Positions 9,039 to 16,189 of a stretch of 40,549 nt of DNA are shown one piece after another (position 1 is the first letter of the stretch; each line of letters begins with the position of its first letter). The notes below the pieces were generated by a model. It had not been told where the DNA came from and made no database searches. It was given only the letters and a program-made list of their open reading frames with translations. The DNA is taken from the NCBI RefSeq assembly GCF_007858435.1, contig NZ_VIGW01000019.1, positions 1 to 40,549 of the forward strand, given 5' to 3'. Both the position numbers and the translations under genes were made by a program. This DNA is from Tsukamurella asaccharolytica (GTDB taxonomy: Bacteria > Actinomycetota > Actinomycetes > Mycobacteriales > Mycobacteriaceae).

Positions 9039-9097
9039 CAGGGGGTACGTTACCGGGCGCCGCGACTCGGACCCGCGGCGCGCGGTACCGTAGCGCC

Positions 9098-10213
9098 ATG
9101 AACGTATTGAGCCTGACTCAATTGCGCGAGCGCGCCGGCAACCTCTGGGCGCTGACTCTGGGGGAGGGCATCCGCCCCGTCGAGCGCACTCCGCACGTCG
9201 TCGTCGCCGACGGCGATCACCGCACCCTCCGCCGGTTCGCCTCGGATTCCGACCTCGAAGCGGCCGCGGCCGCCGGTGCCGCTCCGGTGTCGCTGGTGCC
9301 GCCGATCGCCGCGCCCGCCACCTGCTACGACCTCTCGCCCGAGACGTCCGTCGTCGCGCACCTCGCGGCGACGGGGCGCGTTCCCTACGTGATCGACTTC
9401 GGCGAGATGGGCTACCGCGACCGTGGCCTCGGCTTCGAGGACTTCGCCCTCGACATCATCCCGCAGGCCATCGCCCGGACCTTGCACGACTTCTGGGGTG
9501 GGGAGGTTCCCGACGGTGCCGGCGTCGACCTGTACGGCTGGAGCCTGGGCGGCACGCTGTCCTTCCTCACCGCGGGCGCGTCGACGGACTCCATCCGCTC
9601 GATCGTCTCCATCGCCACGCCGCTGAAGTACGCCGCGCAGCCGCCGTACCCGCTCGTCACCTCGCTGATGAAGCCGGTGAACGGCTTCGGCCCCGGCGCG
9701 CTGATCGCACTCATGGGCGGTATTCCCGCGCCGATCGTGCAGGTGGCTTACCGCGCCACGTCGTGGGACCGCGAGCTCAAGAAGCCCAAATTCGTGTTGG
9801 AGAACCTCGGCGAGCCCGAGAAGCTGGCGCGCATGGAGGTCATCGACCGGTTCCAGCGCACCTTCCCCGGCTACCCCGGCAAGCTCGCGACGCAACTGTG
9901 GGAGCGGCTGATCTTCCGCGGTGAGCTGGCCGCCGGGCTGGTGCAGTTGGGGGATCGGACGATCGATCTGCGCGCCATCGACGTGCCCGTCCAGCTCTTC
10001 GGCTCGCACCGGGACGCGCTGTGCGCGTGGGAGTCCGCGCGTCACGGCGTGGAGCTGTTCACCGGCTCCCCGCGGGTCGAGTTCGCGACCGTCGAGTCCA
10101 GCCACCTCGGCCTCGTCGCCGGCCCCGACGCCGTCCGCGAGACCTGGCCCGTGATCGACGCCTTCCTCGCCTCCGTGGACGCCGAGTCCGAGGCCGCCGA
10201 CCCCGCCCGGTAA
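9098..10213 (+). CDS. Alpha/beta-hydrolase, PhaC-like
   Basis: 371 residues from ATG at 9098. It has an alpha/beta-hydrolase core with VDLYGWSLGGTLSFL (nucleophile Ser149 in G-W-S-L-G) and late acid/His elements around VPVQLFGSHRD and ESSHLGLVAGPD. The overall pattern (YVIDFGEMGYRDRGLGFEDFALDIIPQAI, then the elbow) resembles polyhydroxyalkanoate synthase/depolymerase-type hydrolases, but the nucleophile is Ser rather than the Cys of true PHA synthases, so I call it a hydrolase only. It is the last chromosomal gene before tRNA-Leu and the element. Confidence 0.85.
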   Translation: MNVLSLTQLRERAGNLWALTLGEGIRPVERTPHVVVADGDHRTLRRFASDSDLEAAAAAGAAPVSLVPPIAAPATCYDLSPETSVVAHLAATGRVPYVIDFGEMGYRDRGLGFEDFALDIIPQAIARTLHDFWGGEVPDGAGVDLYGWSLGGTLSFLTAGASTDSIRSIVSIATPLKYAAQPPYPLVTSLMKPVNGFGPGALIALMGGIPAPIVQVAYRATSWDRELKKPKFVLENLGEPEKLARMEVIDRFQRTFPGYPGKLATQLWERLIFRGELAAGLVQLGDRTIDLRAIDVPVQLFGSHRDALCAWESARHGVELFTGSPRVEFATVESSHLGLVAGPDAVRETWPVIDAFLASVDAESEAADPAR

Positions 10214-10250
10214 GCTTGCTCGGCTGACTGTTTCCGACGGTCCGCCGGAC

Positions 10251-10327
10251 GCCCCCGTAGCCCAATTGGCAGAGGCAACGGATTCAAAACCCGTCCAGTG
10301 TGAGTTCGAGTCTCACCGGGGGCACCA
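10251..10327 (+). tRNA. tRNA-Leu(CAA), integration target of the element
   Basis: The cloverleaf can be drawn by hand: acceptor GCCCCCG/CGGGGGC, D-arm GCC/GGC, anticodon stem ACGGA/CCCGT (four pairs plus an A-C), loop TTCAAAA with anticodon CAA, T-arm GTGAG/CTCAC with TTCGAGT, discriminator A and encoded CCA. The variable loop is only five bases (CCAGT), not the long arm usual for leucine tRNAs. The last 44 bases also encode, on the other strand, the end of the serine recombinase, marking this gene as the attachment site. A terminator follows. Confidence 0.93.
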
Positions 10328-11960
10328 GAACGGTCTTATTCAAACTTTCACCGCAAGGTGGAAGTTTTTCGTTGTCCGACCTTAGTAAATCGTCGACGGT
10401 CACAAGCGGCTGACCTGGCTCTTGGCGTTCCACCTCCACAGTGCTCACGATGTCCGAGAAGCCTCCGAACGGCTCGCGGAGCGTTGGTTCTGCTCGGTCC
10501 TCGTGGACCTCGATTCGGGTGAAGAAGGCCTGGTTGTACAGGCGGCGGTGCTGATCCGTTGCGGCGAGGTAGCCGGCGTGGCAGTTGCTCGCGTATCGAA
10601 GGGCGACTTCCAGGTTGGCTTCGACGGTGCTGATCTCAGTGTCCGTGGCGGCGAGCCTGGTATCGATCTCGGCCAGCTGGCGCGCGATGCGATCCTGCTC
10701 GCTCTTGAGGAGGTCGAGGGGCACGGCATCGGCGTAATGCGCACGGAGGAGCTGCGTGCGTTCGGTGAGCAGACGATCGCGCTGGATGGTCAGGTCGCGG
10801 CGCTCCACATCGGCAGCGAACCGGGTGCTGCTCAGCTCCGTGGTCAGCAACTCACGAATGGAAGCTTGCTGCGCGGTGGTGAGTTGCAATCCGCGGTACG
10901 CATCCTCGACCAGCTCCTCAACCGTGGCGACATGGAGCGCCTTCTGTTGGCAGGCTGTCCGCTTCTGCTGACGCCCTATGCAGATGTAATACGGATAGAT
11001 GCGTCCTTGGCCGTTCTTGGCCATGGTCACGATGAGGCGGGAGCCGCACGTGCCGCAGAAGACGGTGGACTTCAGGTAGTGGGGGTGCTCACGGCTCCGT
11101 TCGCCGACCTTGTGGCTCTCGAGGACTTCCTGGACACGTTGCCAGGTGTCGGCGTCGATGAGCGGCACGTGTCGGCCAGGGTGCGCTGCTCCGCGGTAGG
11201 TGACGGTGCCCTTGTAGTACGGCGTCTTGAGGATCTTGGCCAGCGAGTTCGCCCGGATCGGGGCGCCGGGGCGCTTCCGGGTACCCCGTGACGTCAGGCC
11301 GCGTGCCTCCAGCGCGTCGGTGAGCTGACGAATCGTCCACTCGCCGGTCGCGTACTGCTGGAACGCCCACGTGATGAGAGGGGCGCGGTCGGGATCGAGT
11401 TCGACGGTGCGAACTTCGCGACCTTCGCTGTTGATCGTGCCGACGTTGCGGTAGCCCAGCGGAGCCAGTCCAGGGGTACCGCCCGTCTTGGCCTTCTGCT
11501 CCATCCCCTTGATGACTTCGGTCGCGAGGTTGCGCGAGTAGAACTCCGCGATCGAGCTCATGATGCCGTGCAGCAGCATGCCCGAGGCAGTCTCGTCGAT
11601 GTTCTCTGTAGCTGACACGAGCTGCGCGCCAGCATTCTGGATCGCCAGGTTGATCGCCACGTCGTCGGCGCGGTTGCGAGCGAGGCGATCTACCTTGTGC
11701 ACGATGACGTAGTCGACCGGGTGCGCAGCGATGTATCGCAGCATCTCTTGGAGCTTCGGACGGTCGGCCGACTTCGCTGACTCGCCACGCTCCGGGAACT
11801 CGGCGACGATCTGCGCGCCGATCATGGCGGCCTTGCGTTCGTTGGCAGCGCGCTGCGCGGGGAGCGAGTAGCCCTCTGGGTCACCGTCACGCTCGGCCTG
11901 TTCCTTGGTGGATACACGAATGTACGAGACGGCGAGCGCCGATTCGCGGGTGGTTGTCAT
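10284..11960 (-). CDS. Large serine recombinase (site-specific integrase)
   Basis: 558 residues from ATG at 11960, with GGAGG six bases ahead; an in-frame ATG at 11972 overlaps that Shine-Dalgarno and is not used. The catalytic domain has YIRVSTKEQ (nucleophile Ser17), VHKVDRLARNRADD and the helix ending NLATEVIKGMEQKAKTGG. The recombinase domain is around 165-270. A zinc ribbon CGTCG...YPYYICIGRQQKRTAC and a long coiled coil (RDLTIQRDRLL...ISTVEANLEVALRY) follow. The last ~14 residues (PPVRLELTLDGF region) and the stop are read from the antisense of tRNA-Leu, so the gene's 3' end was formed by integration. It presumably integrates and excises the element with a directionality factor. Confidence 0.93.
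   Translation of the reverse strand: MTTTRESALAVSYIRVSTKEQAERDGDPEGYSLPAQRAANERKAAMIGAQIVAEFPERGESAKSADRPKLQEMLRYIAAHPVDYVIVHKVDRLARNRADDVAINLAIQNAGAQLVSATENIDETASGMLLHGIMSSIAEFYSRNLATEVIKGMEQKAKTGGTPGLAPLGYRNVGTINSEGREVRTVELDPDRAPLITWAFQQYATGEWTIRQLTDALEARGLTSRGTRKRPGAPIRANSLAKILKTPYYKGTVTYRGAAHPGRHVPLIDADTWQRVQEVLESHKVGERSREHPHYLKSTVFCGTCGSRLIVTMAKNGQGRIYPYYICIGRQQKRTACQQKALHVATVEELVEDAYRGLQLTTAQQASIRELLTTELSSTRFAADVERRDLTIQRDRLLTERTQLLRAHYADAVPLDLLKSEQDRIARQLAEIDTRLAATDTEISTVEANLEVALRYASNCHAGYLAATDQHRRLYNQAFFTRIEVHEDRAEPTLREPFGGFSDIVSTVEVERQEPGQPLVTVDDLLRSDNEKLPPCGESLNKTVLVPPVRLELTLDGF
10343..10369 (+). terminator. Rho-independent terminator after tRNA-Leu
   Basis: AACTTTCACC-GCAA-GGTGGAAGTT forms a 10-pair stem with one T-G wobble and a GCAA tetraloop, followed by TTT. 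It lies 15 bases after the tRNA and inside the antisense 3' part of the serine recombinase gene. Confidence 0.8.
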
Positions 11961-11998
11961 GTTGACCTCCAAATCGTAGGGACGGATGGATCAGGGGA

Positions 11999-13480
11999 TC
12001 AAAGCCACGGGCGCGAGCGGGGCGTCAGCACTCGCCGGAGGCTGTGCCATTCGCCGAGAGATGCTTCGTACGTCGTGAACGAGAATTGTTGACAGCAATC
12101 TTTGACAGCAACAGAGCCGACTATGTGCATGGTTGTCCGTGCGCGTAGTTGGTTGATAGCAGAGGTGAGCGCGGGGTCGAAGGTGAGCTGAGTCGAGCTC
12201 TTAAGCAGGGTGTCCCGGGTTCGATCCCCGGATGGCCCTCCAAGATGATTCCACCCCTGTTGGGTGGCTTTTTCTTGCCCCAGTATTGTTGTGAAAGATA
12301 CGTCAGATTCTGCGGTTGACAGCAGTTTTTGACAGCTACGTGTGCTGTCAAACTCACGCGTCAGCAGTCGTTTGCCGACGTTGCTGAGGGCGCGGCGCTG
12401 GATTTCGCTGTCGCCGTGCTGGTAGATCTGCTGGGTCGTCGAGATGTGGGCGTGCCCCAAGATCAGCTGGATGTCGCGATCCGGTACGCCGAGGTTCTTG
12501 AGCAGCGTGGCGGTCGAGTGCCGTAGGTCGTGTAGGCGAATCCGACGCAGCCCGGCTCCGCTCGCGATCTTATGGAACATCCGCGCGAAGTTGCGCGGCC
12601 AGAGGGGCATATCGTTGTCGCTCAGGAAGACGAGGTCGCGCATGTCGGCAGGAGCATCGTCAGCGGCCGGCTGCTTGCGTGCCTCGTGAGCGTTGAGCGC
12701 AGCGCGCACGGCAGGAATGAGCGGAAGGCTCCTCCTTCCGGCACGCGTCTTGACGGGGCCAACGTGGAGCTGGCCTCGTACCTGCTGGAGTTGCTGCCGT
12801 ATGTGCAGCTGACTCTTGTCCCAGTCGATGTCCTGCCACCGGAGGCCGAGTGCCTCACCGCGACGCATGCCGTACACCGCGAGCAGCAGAAACGTGGGGT
12901 ACTGCCGGTGCTGCGCGGCCGCGTTGAGGAAGCGATTGACCTCTTCGATCGACCACGGGGTGATTTCCTTGCGCTCGTCGGTCGCGAGTTCGACGATCCG
13001 GGCGACGTTGCGGGTCAGGACTTCTTCCCGCACAGCGCGGGTCAATGCGGCGCTCAGTACGGTGCGTGCCACGCCGACGACGCGGAGAGACTTTCCCTCC
13101 TCCAGTTGCTGGTTCAAGGAGCGCTGCAACATGCTGACGGTCAGTCGCTTGAGCGGCACATTCCCGATGTATGGCTTGAGGTGCAGTCGAATCGACGACT
13201 CGTAGAGCTCCATCGTGCGGGGTCGATGGTCACGAGGAGCCACGTCCGTCATCCAGTAGTCGAGGTAGTCACCAACCGTCCAGGGGCGGTCCGCAACAGG
13301 TATGAAGTTGGCTGCCTGCGCGAGCAATTCGAGCAGCTTGTCGTGCGCCTCCTTCCTGCTCTTGCCGTACACATGGATGCGCTTGCGGTTACCGCTGGCG
13401 GTGAGCATGTAGGCAGCACCGACGAACCGGCCATCCTGCCGCTGGTAGATCGACCCCTCGTTGAGGTGACGGCGGCTCAT
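11999..13480 (-). CDS. Tyrosine recombinase (second integrase)
   Basis: 493 residues. An arm-binding N-terminal domain (MSRRHLNEGSIYQRQDGRF...) and a SAM-like core-binding domain (WTVGDYLDYWMTDV) precede the catalytic domain: Arg206 (YGMRRGEALGLRW), Lys244 (GPVKTRAGRR), His317-x-x-Arg320 (LHDLRHS), His343 (LGHAHIS) and Tyr353 (QQIYQH). All catalytic residues are intact. The enzyme proper ends near residue 375. The remaining ~118 residues are a read-through of the attachment region, including the antisense of a tRNA 3' half (GGPSGDRTRDTLLKSS). It overlaps the xis stop by four bases. Confidence 0.93.
   Translation of the reverse strand: MSRRHLNEGSIYQRQDGRFVGAAYMLTASGNRKRIHVYGKSRKEAHDKLLELLAQAANFIPVADRPWTVGDYLDYWMTDVAPRDHRPRTMELYESSIRLHLKPYIGNVPLKRLTVSMLQRSLNQQLEEGKSLRVVGVARTVLSAALTRAVREEVLTRNVARIVELATDERKEITPWSIEEVNRFLNAAAQHRQYPTFLLLAVYGMRRGEALGLRWQDIDWDKSQLHIRQQLQQVRGQLHVGPVKTRAGRRSLPLIPAVRAALNAHEARKQPAADDAPADMRDLVFLSDNDMPLWPRNFARMFHKIASGAGLRRIRLHDLRHSTATLLKNLGVPDRDIQLILGHAHISTTQQIYQHGDSEIQRRALSNVGKRLLTREFDSTRSCQKLLSTAESDVSFTTILGQEKATQQGWNHLGGPSGDRTRDTLLKSSTQLTFDPALTSAINQLRARTTMHIVGSVAVKDCCQQFSFTTYEASLGEWHSLRRVLTPRSRPWL
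12198..12242 (+). pseudogene. tRNA 3' half (att core), Lys(CTT) or Thr type
   Basis: The stretch begins at a loop CTCTTAA and holds the 3' anticodon strand GCAGG, variable GTGTC, T-arm CCGGG-TTCGATC-CCCGG, acceptor strand ATGGCCC, then T and CCA. The 5' half is absent: the bases left of the loop do not pair with GCAGG. The loop would read CTT (Lys), but T before CCA is more usual for tRNA-Thr, so the parent tRNA is uncertain. It would restore a host tRNA gene cut at the anticodon loop when the tyrosine integrase acts. Confidence 0.8.
12251..12276 (+). terminator. Terminator carried behind the tRNA 3' half
   Basis: CCACCC-CTGTT-GGGTGG followed by CTTTTTCTT, nine bases after the tRNA CCA. It would terminate a restored tRNA transcript after integration. 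It lies antisense to the tyrosine integrase tail. Confidence 0.8.
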
Positions 13481-13803
13481 TGCACGCCTCCGGTCGTTGC
13501 GAGTGACCCGACAAATCGCTCAATCTCGGTGGCCGGTACGAGGCGACGGCGTCCGATCGTGATGGTGGCGATCTGCTGACGGTTGATGAGCTGGTACAGG
13601 CTCCATCGGCTGATACGAAGATGCTCGCTCGCCTCTGTCATGGTCAGGAGAGGTCCGTTCGCTGGAACCTCCGGCGTGCCTGGCGCCCTGCTACTCAGCC
13701 GCTGATCCAACCACTCGCGATCGAGAAGCTGGCCGTCCGCGAGACGGATGGCCGCGTCGCCCAAAGCTCGCAACTGCTGCTGGGTGTCGCTGAGCGTGAC
13801 CAT
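13477..13803 (-). CDS. Excisionase-type helix-turn-helix protein
   Basis: 108 residues from ATG at 13803, with AAGGAGG six bases ahead; longer in-frame starts upstream would overlap the ImmA gene needlessly. The C-terminal half (LLTMTEASEHLRISRWSLYQLINRQQIATITIGRRRLVPATEIERFV) is a MerR/Xis-like winged helix (HTH_17 type). This is the usual recombination directionality factor placed just upstream of a tyrosine integrase. Its stop overlaps the int start. The N-terminal ~55 residues are helical and unassigned. Confidence 0.85.
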   Translation of the reverse strand: MVTLSDTQQQLRALGDAAIRLADGQLLDREWLDQRLSSRAPGTPEVPANGPLLTMTEASEHLRISRWSLYQLINRQQIATITIGRRRLVPATEIERFVGSLATTGGVQ

Positions 13804-14450
13804 CAGAATCCTCCTTGTAGTGCGGGTGTTCGCGCGTAGTCGAAGCGGCTGCGCGCTGTTGGACGGCAACTGCGGGCTACTTGGGTGTCGGTCGGCATGA
13901 CCAGCCCGGTCTGTCGCAGTCGTACCCGAATCGCCTGCTCGCTGACGTTAAAGGCGCGCGCCAGGTCGTCCTGGCGCTGGATGCCGTTGCCCCAGGCGCG
14001 TTTCAGAAGGCGTCGGGGTACGAGGAGGCAGCCAGCGAAGTAGTCGCCTGCTTGTTCGGCGTGGCGGTCGGCCAGGGTGCCATGGTAGAGCCGCTCGCGG
14101 TTCGGGTGGTCGATGATGTGCTTGTACTCGTGGGCGAGCGTGAAGCGTTGGCGGCGCCAGGAGTCGGCGCGGTTGAGTAGGATGATCCACTGCTTCGATC
14201 GCCAGTCCCAGAAGTTGGCGCCGTCGGCGGCATTGCTGCTGGGCAGGATGCGGATCTTCGGCAGTTCCGAGATGATCTCCCGGGGCACCGGCCAGGTGGT
14301 GATGCCGTGCAGGCGCAGCAGCGTGTTGGCCTGGAGTTCGGCGACACGGAGGGCGTCGCTGAAGGAAATGTCGTCGCGAGTCGGGCTGAGCGAGCGAAGG
14401 GTGGCCAGGACGCTCTTCTCGATGGTGCTTGTGTTCGTGGTGTCGTTCAT
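13803..14450 (-). CDS. ImmA/IrrE-family metallo-endopeptidase
   Basis: 215 residues from ATG at 14450. Zinc motif HEYKH at 107-111 (TLAHEYKHIIDH) and a downstream Glu in RHAEQAGDYFAGCLLVPRRLL match the ImmA family. A short helix-turn-helix-like part (DDLARAFNVSEQAIRVRLRQTG) follows. In ICEBs1-like elements ImmA cleaves an XRE repressor after DNA damage or cell signals and so releases excision and transfer genes. Here the XRE gene lies just upstream on the same strand. Its stop overlaps the xis start, suggesting one transcript for repressor control and excision. Confidence 0.9.
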   Translation of the reverse strand: MNDTTNTSTIEKSVLATLRSLSPTRDDISFSDALRVAELQANTLLRLHGITTWPVPREIISELPKIRILPSSNAADGANFWDWRSKQWIILLNRADSWRRQRFTLAHEYKHIIDHPNRERLYHGTLADRHAEQAGDYFAGCLLVPRRLLKRAWGNGIQRQDDLARAFNVSEQAIRVRLRQTGLVMPTDTQVARSCRPTARSRFDYARTPALQGGF

Positions 14451-14515
14451 GGCGGTGGGCTCCTCTCTGCTCAGTCCGATATGGCTGGCGGTTATGTGCT
14501 GTGGTTACTTGGGTG

Positions 14516-14908
14516 CTATTCGTCTTCTCCCGTGCGTGGTCCGTCGGTGTCGCGGTTGAACTGGATGCCGTACTTGCGCCCGATTTCGTTGAATTCGGCG
14601 TCGATGGCGGCGGCGGCTTCGGCGGTCAGGTTGTACTTGGTGCGCATGTACGGGCGCAGGGTGGGCATGTCCCTCGGCGACAGCCAGCCAGCGGCGACGA
14701 ACAGGTCGCTGGCGGGCATGTCGAGCGCCCCGGCGATGGCGGTCAGACGCTCCGGACTCGGGGCGGTGACCTCGCCCGATTCGATCCGGCGGTAGCTGCT
14801 GTGAGCCATGCCGGTCAGGGATGCCAACCGGGGGATGGACATGCCGATCTGCTTTCGGCGGGTGCGTAAGGTGGTAGGTAAATCGTCGTTGATCGCCATG
14901 GTCGGCAT
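14516..14908 (-). CDS. XRE-family repressor
   Basis: 130 residues from ATG at 14908; ATG at 14899 is an alternative, since AAAAGGAG ends only two bases before 14908 but eleven before 14899. The HTH_3 domain is TLRTRRKQIGMSIPRLASLTGMAHSSYRRIESGEVTAPSPERLTAIAGALDMPASDLF. The C-terminal ~50 residues may be the region recognised by the ImmA peptidase encoded next. It is likely the element's maintenance repressor. The AT-rich upstream DNA (14915-15000) would hold its promoter, and palindromic sites lie at 15045-15058 and 15087-15098. Confidence 0.88.
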   Translation of the reverse strand: MPTMAINDDLPTTLRTRRKQIGMSIPRLASLTGMAHSSYRRIESGEVTAPSPERLTAIAGALDMPASDLFVAAGWLSPRDMPTLRPYMRTKYNLTAEAAAAIDAEFNEIGRKYGIQFNRDTDGPRTGEDE

Positions 14909-15044
14909 TTCTCCTTTTCTATTTCTATTTTAGCTCGACTATTCGCGCCAATGCAATTATTTCGTACGTTTCTACAACGTTATTCTGTTGCTCTTTTCAC
15001 CTCGAGTGGACGCATCTCCTCTGGCGTTCGACGTAGCTATTTCC

Positions 15045-15098
15045 GAGCGTTGCCGCTCGCCCTTGTGGCGGCCTGGGAGTGAGCCGGAGCGGACGCTC
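15045..15098. promoter_or_regulatory. Palindromic operator-like sites upstream of the XRE gene
   Basis: GAGCG-TTGC-CGCTC at 15045-15058 and GAGCG-GA-CGCTC at 15087-15098. The same GAGCG-N4-CGCTC form returns upstream of the transfer operon (19754-19767, 19890-19903). The AT-rich stretch 14915-15000 between here and the XRE start is the probable promoter. Which protein binds is not shown by the sequence. Confidence 0.5.
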
Positions 15099-15161
15099 AC
15101 CGCGCACGAATCCTTGCGGAATTCAGCGGGGTGAGCATCCGGCTCCGGTGCCGGGTGGTGC

Positions 15162-15488
15162 CTACCCGGTGGAATCGTCTGCCTTGGAGGCAGCGGCTCC
15201 ACGGCGGGGACGGGACTTGCTGACGGGCGGTTCGGTGCCGAACATCTGCGAGATGGCTTCCCGCTTGAGTGCGGCTTCCCGTTCGACTTCCTGGCGAGCA
15301 GCTTCGGCTCGTTCCAGGAGGTCGGGATCGGTGCGTGCCTCCTCGATGTGCGCGACGATGGCGTGGATGCCTTCGTCGTTGATCGTGTGCTCACGCAGCT
15401 GGGCGATGAACGCCAACTGTGCGTGCACGTCGGGCGCGAGCCGGATGGCCAGCGTCTTGAGTCCCGTCTCAGGGGTGGGTGTGGACAT
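15162..15488 (-). CDS. Ribbon-helix-helix-like small regulator
   Basis: 108 residues from ATG at 15488, with GAGGAGG ahead. KTLAIRLAPDVHAQLAFIAQLREHTINDEGIHAIVAHIEEA (residues ~11-51) fits an RHH fold: a short beta strand with alternating residues, then two helices, as in Arc/MetJ/ParG-like proteins. The basic tail SKSRPRRGAAASK could contact DNA. In conjugative elements such proteins often act at oriT or as autoregulators. An inverted repeat CTGACAC-N5-GTGTCAG at 15519-15537, just before its start, may be its site or a terminator for the gene upstream. Confidence 0.75.
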   Translation of the reverse strand: MSTPTPETGLKTLAIRLAPDVHAQLAFIAQLREHTINDEGIHAIVAHIEEARTDPDLLERAEAARQEVEREAALKREAISQMFGTEPPVSKSRPRRGAAASKADDSTG

Positions 15489-15577
15489 GGTGCCCTCCTC
15501 GGCGTGGTGCGACTTCGGCTGACACGGGATGTGTCAGGGAACCGGAGCCGCAGGCTGCCGACGAGGTGCTGCCTGCC

Positions 15578-16189
15578 CTATGCGGCGACACGGTGCTGCT
15601 CGTCCTGGTGAGTCGTGCGGGGTGGCGACGGTGGATCACTCGGCACGGGGTAGCCCGGAATGACCACCTGCGCCTCTACCTCATTCCCCCAGCGGTGCCA
15701 GCCTGGTTGCGGCCGGCGGGCGAACAGCTCCAAGTACGGGCCCGGGCTGATCCGCTCGATGATCGCGTACTGCTCCTCCGGTTTGTGGCTGTGCGCCTGG
15801 AGCGGTGCGAACATCCAGGTCGGTTGTGCTTTGAAGCGAACCGGAGCATGCCCGCGGGTACCCAGCAGCATGTGCTCGGTGGCGTTGCGCAGGTAGTTGC
15901 CCAGGCCGAGCCGTGGTTTCACCCAGGTCATGGTGGAGCGCGGCGTGAATCCCCAGGCGTCGAGGACGTCGTAGCCGTCGCGTAAGGACGCGTTCGTCAC
16001 CCACAGCCAGCAGTGCGCGTCGTCGGCGGCGAGGTCGGCGACCGGCATGGCCTTGATGCGGTCCAAGGTCATGAGCGAGTAGTGGTTGCTGGCACCGTGG
16101 CCGCCGACTTGGTGGTGCAGCCAGGGCGGGTCCGCCAGGATGGTGCCGAACCGCGTCGGCACGGTGCTCGTGGTGGTGCTCATGGTCAT
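15578..16189 (-). CDS. MT-A70-family adenine methyltransferase
   Basis: 203 residues from ATG at 16189 (MTMSTTTS; a second ATG two codons on). The catalytic motif DPPW is at 20-23 (FGTILADPPWLHHQ), with ASNHYSLMTLDRIKAMPV, a second half HCWLWVTNASLRDGYDVLDAWGF and a late NATEHMLLGTRG. These are hallmarks of the MT-A70/Ime4/ParB-associated N6-adenine methyltransferases found in phages and integrative elements. It could protect element DNA from restriction, or act in its replication control. It overlaps the replication-relaxation stop by four bases. Confidence 0.9.
   Translation of the reverse strand: MTMSTTTSTVPTRFGTILADPPWLHHQVGGHGASNHYSLMTLDRIKAMPVADLAADDAHCWLWVTNASLRDGYDVLDAWGFTPRSTMTWVKPRLGLGNYLRNATEHMLLGTRGHAPVRFKAQPTWMFAPLQAHSHKPEEQYAIIERISPGPYLELFARRPQPGWHRWGNEVEAQVVIPGYPVPSDPPSPPRTTHQDEQHRVAA

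Larger units (their letters stand above)
12089..12351. other. Attachment site (attP) of the tyrosine integrase, apparently unrecombined
   Basis: Five copies of TTGACAGC are seen. A direct pair lies at 12089-12096 and 12102-12109, a direct pair with the same 13-base period at 12316-12323 and 12329-12336, and an inverted copy at 12344-12351. The tRNA 3' half at 12198-12242 lies between them. Arm-type sites on both sides of a tRNA core are the layout of a phage or ICE attP. After integration the two arms would lie at opposite ends of the element, so this site looks unused. The role as arm sites is inferred from position and repetition. Confidence 0.7.

Noticed and set aside
12572-13579. A 335-residue plus-strand frame antisense to the tyrosine integrase
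   Set aside because: The integrase on the minus strand has all catalytic residues; the plus frame shows no domain.
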